NCBI GenBank assembly: GCA_902495545.1
Contig: CABUXM010000065.1
Location: 1-11,051 of the forward strand
Direction: 5' to 3'
Source of the DNA: an uncultured Collinsella sp.
GTDB taxonomy: Bacteria; Actinomycetota; Coriobacteriia; Coriobacteriales; Coriobacteriaceae
DNA: 11,051 nt
Made by a program: the position numbers and the translations under genes. Below are positions 7,501 to 11,051 of the stretch, piece by piece. Under the pieces are notes generated by a model. It did no database searches. It saw only the letters and a list, made by a program, of their open reading frames with translations, and was not told the DNA's origin. Each line of letters starts with the position of its first letter. Position 1 is the stretch's first letter.

Positions 7501-8010
7501 AATTTCGAGATCGTCAAGGCCAAGGCCGAGCTTGCCAGCGATGAGGCACTCAAGGCCGATCTTGAGGCTGTCGACCACAAGGCATCCCTTGCCGCGGGCA
7601 CGACGGGCAACGAGAAGCTGGTCAAGCTGAACGCTGCCTACGCTCGCTATAAGGCTGCCGTCGATGCCGCCGCTGGTCTCAAGGCTGCTCTGAGCGATGC
7701 CGATGCCAAGCTGTCCGATGCCAACGACGCCTATGCCGCCGCGCTGGCTGAGCTTGGCGATGCCAAGGATGCCCTGGCTGCCGCGCAGGCCGAGTACGAC
7801 AAGTATCATCCCAAGGCTGAGCCGCAGGCCAAGCCTCAGGTTGCACAGGCTGCTGCAAAGGCTCCTGTCGCCAAGAAGAAGGCCACGTCGGCCGCGCTCG
7901 CCCAGACTGGCGATGACTCCGCTCTTGCGGGCGAGGTGTTCGTCATCGGCGGTATCACCCTCGTGGCCGCTGGTGTGACGCTGAGCGATCGTCGTCGCAA
8001 GCAGATGTAG
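4555..8010 (+). CDS. Sortase-anchored surface protein: coiled coil - CAP domain - coiled coil - LAQTG
   Basis: A 1151-residue secreted, wall-anchored protein. The ATG follows AAAGGGAG by six bases. The N-terminus is a long signal peptide with a hydrophobic core at about residues 25-47 and likely cleavage after AIAA (48). A short G/S stretch (59-63) coded by a G run follows. Residues about 72-455 and 700-1082 are Ala/Lys/Asp/Gln-rich helices of coiled-coil type with recurring AYDAA and AQAxL units, broken by glycine hinges near 300 and 783. Between them, about 515-675 is a CAP/SCP-type domain: NNLRKANGQSALSVSLRM, then H567 and E576 in GHSNCYFDNGENLA, then E640 and H643 in HECGHYLNIV, then VAVGIATG. 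H567, E576, E640 and H643 fit the CAP cavity tetrad. The only cysteines seen are C570 and C641, a possible disulfide. A Pro/Ala/Lys linker (1083-1112) leads to LAQTG (1115-1119), a hydrophobic segment and the tail RRRKQM. No sortase gene is in the window. Role in adhesion or host contact is inferred. Confidence 0.9.
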   Translation: MANYSPQHFEPRAKAVNVKGVANRAVATVLTAGLIAQPLMSPLAAIAAPSTDNGDSVQGGGSSVENTVAAGNQAVVKTAAQLAEESAKQLKDAQAAYDAAQKKADAAGQSQKQAQQQKDQASQAVTDNAAEQNEAEVAALQEKIDELKAAVEKTEQQQKKLRDLNDQLDQANKSVEDKTQALKDAKAKQNEAKKALDDAQAKLEAMGMDEYEAAKKAVEDAQAKLDDANKAVATAQANLDQAKAAEASAQQEKKDTEAALTTAQAKKQETAAALAAATTARDNAQQKFNQAQAALDAAVSGTGVDLSALEAAKIAAAGELKTAQAELNAATDADATAQANLQAAQNTATAAQEKANAANAAVASAQSAYDAANKEYKDAASKRDAAKTAYEQAQQTEADKKAEYDRLVEIRQQKHNEFNQARAEVTDAKNAYDAATAEVEKLNQQIADLKSNMTVDQNVISQGILGFMNYISTGSQFTATQKKNAQDAVSTLTGVDDKAEWYDQYVDQDMSRDTNPLSLEQMRNALTYLDTQNNLRKANGQSALSVSLRMTAAAALNASYSSNIWGHSNCYFDNGENLAGGGGAYTGGETEDTLGWPYTGLYTQEKEAFDKYVAQYGDDLGSHRYDAYYIYQNYNSIYHECGHYLNIVDSATVAVGIATGSGKNTDSEVTIFDYSADDTQADFTVSEFKKLLNDYIDSAYNAGGTQEQKEQLKQLQNKLAEAQKNFGTAGTAYSNALDKQESARDAYTAADTNANTAKGEYEKAKSGTAAAKTAYDAAKDALGGIDIESLKQNLDAAKSKAATAQAALDKANATLADSKTKAADAAAHKAKARSARDAAKAKSEQANEAYGNATASVKDLAAKRDAAQADLANKQGSLGDAKKADDAAQTGVDKAQAADVQAATALSDAKQAVAAKTQAVSDAQAKAKAAEGELATANKAFERFAGAQKAVDDAKAAYDAAVAGVADAQKQLEAANEAVVDANFEIVKAKAELASDEALKADLEAVDHKASLAAGTTGNEKLVKLNAAYARYKAAVDAAAGLKAALSDADAKLSDANDAYAAALAELGDAKDALAAAQAEYDKYHPKAEPQAKPQVAQAAAKAPVAKKKATSAALAQTGDDSALAGEVFVIGGITLVAAGVTLSDRRRKQM
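4728..4736 (+). repeat. Homopolymeric G9 tract inside the surface protein gene
   Basis: Nine consecutive G residues run from the last base of codon 58 (CAG) through codon 61 (GGT), about ten codons after the predicted signal cleavage. With nine Gs the frame is open. With ten the next codon after three GGG codons is TAG; with eight the reading is GTA GTT CTG TAG. Either single-base slip therefore gives a product of about 61-63 residues. Such tracts are classic sites of slipped-strand phase variation in surface protein genes. Confidence 0.85.
7897..7911 (+). other. LAQTG sortase recognition motif in the surface protein
   Basis: These bases encode L-A-Q-T-G (residues 1115-1119), followed by about 20 mainly hydrophobic residues and a positively charged tail RRRKQM, the tripartite layout of a sortase substrate. 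Alanine replaces the usual proline of LPXTG; LAXTG is common among high-GC actinobacterial sortase substrates of the class E type. Cleavage would be expected between T1118 and G1119. Confidence 0.8.
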
Positions 8011-8077
8011 CGTTTCGAGCGTAGATTCTGCAACGAACTTCGGTTCATAGCAGGAACGCTTCGATAGCTTAACCGAT

Positions 8078-8119
8078 AAGGCCGGCGCGCTGTTAAACGC
8101 AGCGCGCCGGCCTTTCTTT
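8078..8119 (+). terminator. Rho-independent terminator after the surface protein gene
   Basis: A perfect 15-bp GC-rich stem (AAGGCCGGCGCGCTG at 8078-8092 against its complement at 8100-8114) encloses a 7-base loop and ends in TTTCTTT. It lies 67 bases after the surface protein stop codon. Confidence 0.9.
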
Positions 8120-8130
8120 GTTTCGATATC

Positions 8131-8170
8131 AAAAAGCCCGGTCAGCAGCCGTGAAAGCTACCGGCCGGGC
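8131..8170 (-). terminator. Rho-independent terminator of the OPT transporter gene
   Basis: Read on the minus strand, GCCCGG (8170-8165) pairs with CCGGGC (8141-8136). After one C/A mismatch a further seven pairs, two of them G-T, enclose a 7-base loop, and a run of five Ts follows (8135-8131). It lies 41 bases beyond the transporter stop codon and stands back to back with the terminator of the surface protein gene. Confidence 0.85.
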
Positions 8171-8211
8171 AAGCCGTAGGCAATATGGTTGCTGTCGAGC
8201 AGCTGCTCAGC

Positions 8212-9915
8212 TTAGCCCAGCAGGCTTAAGCCAACAGAGACAAACGCCAGGATAACGCCGACAATAGACTCGCCACCGAGCAGGCCGCTGGCGACAACCA
8301 GGCCCTGCTCCTGGAAGGCGGCGTCCTTGGCGGCCTTTTCCTCGTCCGAAAGACCGGCCTCGGCGTCGCGGTGAGCGGCCCACTTGTCGTAGGCGAGCTT
8401 AACGCAGGAGCCCAGGAAAGCCGTGAGCGACATGTAGAACGGCAGGTACACGCCCAGGCCGATCATCATGGCCGGAATGCCGAGCCAGTACATGACGATG
8501 CCGGCGATAAAGCCGCCCGCAAACCACGGCACGCTCGGGATGCCCGAGACCATGGTGGCGACGACGCTTGCCTGCGCGGCAACGAAGCTCTTGTCGGGAC
8601 CGAAGGCGTCCGGACCATAGGCGGTGACGAGCGCAACCATGACGGCGGCGGCGACCAGGGCGCCCACGATGCCGCCGATGGCCTGGCCGACCCACTGTGC
8701 GCGCGGGTTGGTGCCCAGCACGGCGCCGGCCTTAAAGTCGTTCATGACGTCGCCCGCAAGGCCGCACGCCACGGCCACGATGCCGGCGATAAAGAACAAC
8801 TTGACCTGAGCGAGCTGCGCGAAGGCGGCAACGATGAGCATGACGATGAGGCCAAAGATCTCCATGGGGTCGATGCCCGTCTGGCCGCAGCTCTGTGCGC
8901 TCATGATGGTGGTGACAAAGGTGAACAGCGTCACGATGACGGCCGGGACGGGACCAAGGTCGAGCGCGATGGCGACGATCACGGCGATGGCGGCAGCGCC
9001 CAGGCCGATGATGCCGGCGTCGAGCTTAAGGGAGCCCGAGATGAGCGACTGCTCGTCGGTGTCGGTGGAGCTGTCGGCGGCAAGACCGCGGACGATACCG
9101 GCGACCTGCGGCAGGATGTCCTTGAGGACGACGGCGACGCCAAAGCCCATCATGAGGCCCATGCCCAGGGACTTAACAATGCCCTGCGCAGTTATAACGT
9201 CGAACAGACCGGCAGCGGTGCCGCCCACGATGATGCCAAAGTTGCCCAGCAGGGCGCCGGCAAACCAGAAGGCGACCGGGGCGAAGCCCACGAGGAAGCC
9301 GACGGAGAGCAGCATGGGCGAGTTGTAGATGCCAAAGGTCACGCCGGGGATGTTGAGCGTGCATAGCATACTGGGCACCACGCCCAGGGCGTCGCGCAGC
9401 ACGCTATAGATGCCGGCGATGGCCATAGAGCCAAAGAGCTGCTTGCCGGTCTTGCCGCCAGCCTCGGTCGCGCGCAGGGTCTGAGCTGCGGCGTTGCCAG
9501 TGGGGAACTCAAGCGCGGCGTCCACGATAAAGTGACGGTGGATGAGCGCGGTGGCCAGCAGGCCCAGGATGGTGCCGGCGAGCGCCACGATAAACATGTC
9601 GAGCCAGCTGATCTGGTCGGCATAGCCCAGCATCCAGGCACCCGGGATGGTAAACGCCAGGCCGCCAGCGACCATGGCGCCCGCGGACATGATGGTGTGG
9701 GTGACGTTGGCCTCGTTGAGGCTGGCATTGCCCATGAGCTTAAGGAAGAACAGCGAGATGACGGCAGCGAAGACGATCGGCCAGGGGAGTGCGCCCATCT
9801 TGAGGGCCGTGTAGGCCGAGCTTGCCGTGATGATCACGCAGCCAAGGACGCCGATGACGACGCCGCGCAGCGTGAGTTGCCCGCGCATCGAAGCGCGGTT
9901 CAAGGGATTGCTCAT
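8212..9915 (-). CDS. OPT family oligopeptide transporter
   Basis: A 567-residue polytopic membrane protein of the OPT family, which imports oligopeptides and in some members metal chelates or siderophores; the substrate here cannot be read from sequence. AAGGAGT at 9928-9922 precedes the ATG at 9915 by six bases. Family-like stretches are SAYTALKMGALPWPIVFA (33-50), NEANVTHTIMSAGAMVAGG (68-85), EFPTGNAAAQTLRATEAGG (136-154), SCGQTGIDPMEIFG (342-355), GDVMNDFKAGAVLGTNPRAQ (388-407), and near the C-terminus EQGLVVASGLLGGESIVGV (536-554). Most of the rest is hydrophobic, enough for about 14-16 membrane helices. Charged loops lie at about 277-296 (Ser/Asp-rich) and 508-537. The length fits the short prokaryotic form (about 550-680 residues). 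It is transcribed alone, divergent from coaX, and has its own terminator. Confidence 0.93.
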   Translation of the reverse strand: MSNPLNRASMRGQLTLRGVVIGVLGCVIITASSAYTALKMGALPWPIVFAAVISLFFLKLMGNASLNEANVTHTIMSAGAMVAGGLAFTIPGAWMLGYADQISWLDMFIVALAGTILGLLATALIHRHFIVDAALEFPTGNAAAQTLRATEAGGKTGKQLFGSMAIAGIYSVLRDALGVVPSMLCTLNIPGVTFGIYNSPMLLSVGFLVGFAPVAFWFAGALLGNFGIIVGGTAAGLFDVITAQGIVKSLGMGLMMGFGVAVVLKDILPQVAGIVRGLAADSSTDTDEQSLISGSLKLDAGIIGLGAAAIAVIVAIALDLGPVPAVIVTLFTFVTTIMSAQSCGQTGIDPMEIFGLIVMLIVAAFAQLAQVKLFFIAGIVAVACGLAGDVMNDFKAGAVLGTNPRAQWVGQAIGGIVGALVAAAVMVALVTAYGPDAFGPDKSFVAAQASVVATMVSGIPSVPWFAGGFIAGIVMYWLGIPAMMIGLGVYLPFYMSLTAFLGSCVKLAYDKWAAHRDAEAGLSDEEKAAKDAAFQEQGLVVASGLLGGESIVGVILAFVSVGLSLLG

Positions 9916-10107
9916 ATAGAACTCCTTTGCGTATATCCGCTTCCCCCGGGAGCGCCGCTACGGATGCGGCGCGGGAAGTCGGGTTACCAAAGGCCGTCGC
10001 GTGAGCTCGCAAACGACCGCGCATCAGTATAGCCGCAACCTAGTCATTTTGGGATGACTGGTTTAGGTAGGCGATATACTGCTGGGCAGACGAAAGGAGC
10101 GCCGACG
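9916..10107. promoter_or_regulatory. Divergent promoter region between OPT transporter and coaX
   Basis: This 192-base region separates two divergent start codons. TATACT at 10075-10080 is a good -10 for coaX, and the same hexamer on the minus strand at 10031-10026 is a good -10 for the transporter. No strong -35 hexamer is seen at the normal distance for either. An inverted repeat (10042-10059) lies between them. The transporter leader would be about 100 bases long and contains GC-rich sequence with no riboswitch that I recognise. Confidence 0.5.
10042..10059. promoter_or_regulatory. Inverted repeat AGTCAT-N6-ATGACT, possible shared operator
   Basis: AGTCAT (10042-10047) and ATGACT (10054-10059) are perfect 6-bp inverted arms around a 6-base spacer TTTGGG. 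The element sits where the -35 regions of both divergent promoters would lie, so a dimeric regulator bound here could affect both genes. The arms are short and no cognate regulator is in the window. Confidence 0.35.
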
Positions 10108-10959
10108 ATGCTTAATGGGTGCGCATACATATTGACGGTCGACGTGGGTAACACGTTCATTCGCTTTGGCCTGTTTGCAGAGGATTCGGCCGCGGCGCAG
10201 GAATGTCCGCTTGCGACGTGCGAGATTACGACGCCGTCGAGCATTACGGCCGACGAAGCGCGTATGCGTCTCGCTCAAGTCATGGCCGCGCTGGCGGCCG
10301 ATGCGGGCATGCCCGGCGCGCTCGTGCCCACGGCGGCCGTGCTGAGCTGCGTGGTGCCGGCACTCGAGCGCCCGTGGAAGGCGGCTCTTTCCCGTACCTG
10401 CACGGGGCGCGTGCTCACCGTGGGGCCGGGCCTCAAGACCGGCATGCCCGTGCACTACGACGATCCGGCCGAGATCGGCCCCGACCGCATCGCCGACGCT
10501 GTGGCGGCACGCGCCGTCTACGGCTCGCCGTGCATTGTGATCGACCTAGGCACCACGACCAATATCGAGGTCATCGACGCGCATGGTACCTTTGTCGGCG
10601 GCGTTATCGCGCCGGGGCTGGCGCTCGGCGCTCGCTCGCTCTCGGCCGCTGCGGCGCGCCTACCCCAGGTTGAGCCCTCGGCACCCACGCATGTAATCGG
10701 CCGTAACACGCGCGAGGCGATGCGCTCGGGCGTGGTCTTGGGCGAGGTGGCCCGCATCGACGGCATGCTCGACATGGTGCTCGCCGAGATGCGCGCGACC
10801 AAGGCCGCGGGGGAAGGCGACGTGCCCATCGTCATCACCGGCGACGATGCCGAGGCACTCGCGGCGTTGGTCGGCCACAGCCTGACGGTAGACGACGCGC
10901 TGACGCTGCGGGGTCTCGCCGAGCTCTACCGCATCAACCAAAAGCCCCGCCGCGTGTAA
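10108..10959 (+). CDS. coaX: Type III pantothenate kinase
   Basis: A 283-residue cytoplasmic enzyme that phosphorylates pantothenate with ATP, the first step of coenzyme A synthesis. CoaX enzymes are of the ASKHA fold and usually need a monovalent cation. I chose the ATG at 10108 because AAAGGAG (10093-10099) lies eight bases upstream and the protein then starts MLNGCAYILTVDVGNT; the longer frame from 10054 runs through the promoter. Visible motifs are the phosphate-binding D12-V-G-N-T16, G124-P-D126-R127 with the expected catalytic aspartate, D146-L-G-T-T-T (usually D-F-G-T-A-T), GGVIAPGLALGARSL (164-178), and GRNTREAMRSG (198-208). The family's usual T-G-G near the C-terminus reads T-G-D-D here (244-247), a mild departure. 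It is somewhat longer than many members (about 255-260). It is transcribed divergently from the OPT transporter and is probably a single-gene unit. Confidence 0.95.
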   Translation: MLNGCAYILTVDVGNTFIRFGLFAEDSAAAQECPLATCEITTPSSITADEARMRLAQVMAALAADAGMPGALVPTAAVLSCVVPALERPWKAALSRTCTGRVLTVGPGLKTGMPVHYDDPAEIGPDRIADAVAARAVYGSPCIVIDLGTTTNIEVIDAHGTFVGGVIAPGLALGARSLSAAAARLPQVEPSAPTHVIGRNTREAMRSGVVLGEVARIDGMLDMVLAEMRATKAAGEGDVPIVITGDDAEALAALVGHSLTVDDALTLRGLAELYRINQKPRRV

Positions 10960-10972
10960 AAGTGAGGGCGCC

Positions 10973-10996
10973 GGTGGGACAAACGCCCCCACCTTT
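10973..10996 (+). terminator. Possible weak terminator after coaX
   Basis: GGTGGG (10973-10978) can pair with CCCACC (10988-10993) around a 9-base loop, followed by only three Ts. It lies 13 bases after the coaX stop. The short stem and poor T tract make this a tentative call, but the new promoter just downstream agrees with a transcript end here. Confidence 0.35.
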
Positions 10997-11003
10997 CACC
11001 TGC

Positions 11004-11009
11004 TACAAT
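11004..11009 (+). promoter_or_regulatory. Extended -10 element TGCTACAAT for the downstream gene
   Basis: TACAAT (11004-11009) differs from the TATAAT consensus by one base and is preceded by TGC, giving the TGN extension that lets a promoter work with a poor -35. Nothing close to TTGACA lies 16-18 bases upstream. Transcription would begin near 11016, leaving a leader of about 28 bases before the next start codon. Confidence 0.55.
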
Positions 11010-11043
11010 GGGTCAAACTATTGCGATTACGGAGGTGTCTGCC

Positions 11044-11051
11044 ATGTCGGA
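11044..11051 (+). CDS. Start of an unidentified gene (cut by window edge)
   Basis: An ATG at 11044 follows a strong ribosome binding site GGAGGTG (11031-11037) at normal spacing, and an extended -10 element lies upstream. Only Met-Ser and part of a third codon are inside the window, so the product cannot be named. Confidence 0.6.

Noticed and set aside
8371..9366. Plus-strand open frame (331 codons) opposite the OPT transporter
   Set aside because: Composition is Asp/Gly/His/Ala-rich, as expected from the reverse of membrane-protein codons, with no motif; the transporter call is strong.
10054..10107. Earlier ATG for coaX
   Set aside because: This stretch contains the candidate -10 and the ribosome binding site; the ATG at 10108 gives the normal CoaX N-terminus.
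1..11051. CRISPR array, tRNA, rRNA or insertion sequence
   Set aside because: I saw no regularly spaced repeats, no tRNA-like cloverleaf, no rRNA sequence and no transposase; repeats within the surface protein gene are coding coiled-coil units.

Overview
The window looks like a chromosomal piece from a GC-rich anaerobic actinobacterium, most likely of class Coriobacteriia (Collinsella or a close relative). This rests on GC-rich codon use, a giant acyl-CoA dehydratase activase-related protein, an arylsulfotransferase remnant, an OPT transporter, type III pantothenate kinase, and a sortase-anchored wall protein with an LAQTG signal. No database search was possible, so the taxon is an inference.

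Layout from left to right. (1) Bases 1-2499 (+) encode the C-terminal 832 residues of a cysteine-rich acyl-CoA dehydratase activase-related protein, closed by a strong hairpin terminator. (2) Bases 2585-3094 (+) hold about 170 residues that resemble only the C-terminal end of an arylsulfate sulfotransferase, probably a decayed gene. (3) On the minus strand, a DUF389 membrane protein (4248-3067) meets the remnant tail to tail with a 28-base overlap. It carries an EF-hand-like calcium loop in a loop between membrane segments. (4) A 306-base intergenic region with a perfect 12-bp palindrome leads into a 1151-residue surface protein (4555-8010, +). This has a signal peptide, an alanine-rich coiled coil, a central CAP/SCP domain, a second coiled coil of nearly the same length, and a sortase signal. 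(5) Two back-to-back terminators (8078-8119 for the plus strand, 8131-8170 for the minus strand) separate it from an OPT-family transporter (9915-8212, -). (6) A compact divergent promoter region with an inverted repeat separates the transporter from coaX (10108-10959, +), the first enzyme of coenzyme A synthesis. (7) The first codons of another plus-strand gene, with an extended -10 element and a good ribosome binding site, lie at the right edge.

The genes do not form one pathway. Most are single-gene units set off by terminators or strand changes. The most striking signal is a run of nine G residues just after the signal peptide of the large surface protein. Gain or loss of one G gives a stop codon within a few codons, so the protein looks like a candidate for ON/OFF phase variation. 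Its two helical arms of about equal length around a CAP domain suggest a long hairpin stalk displaying the CAP domain at its tip.
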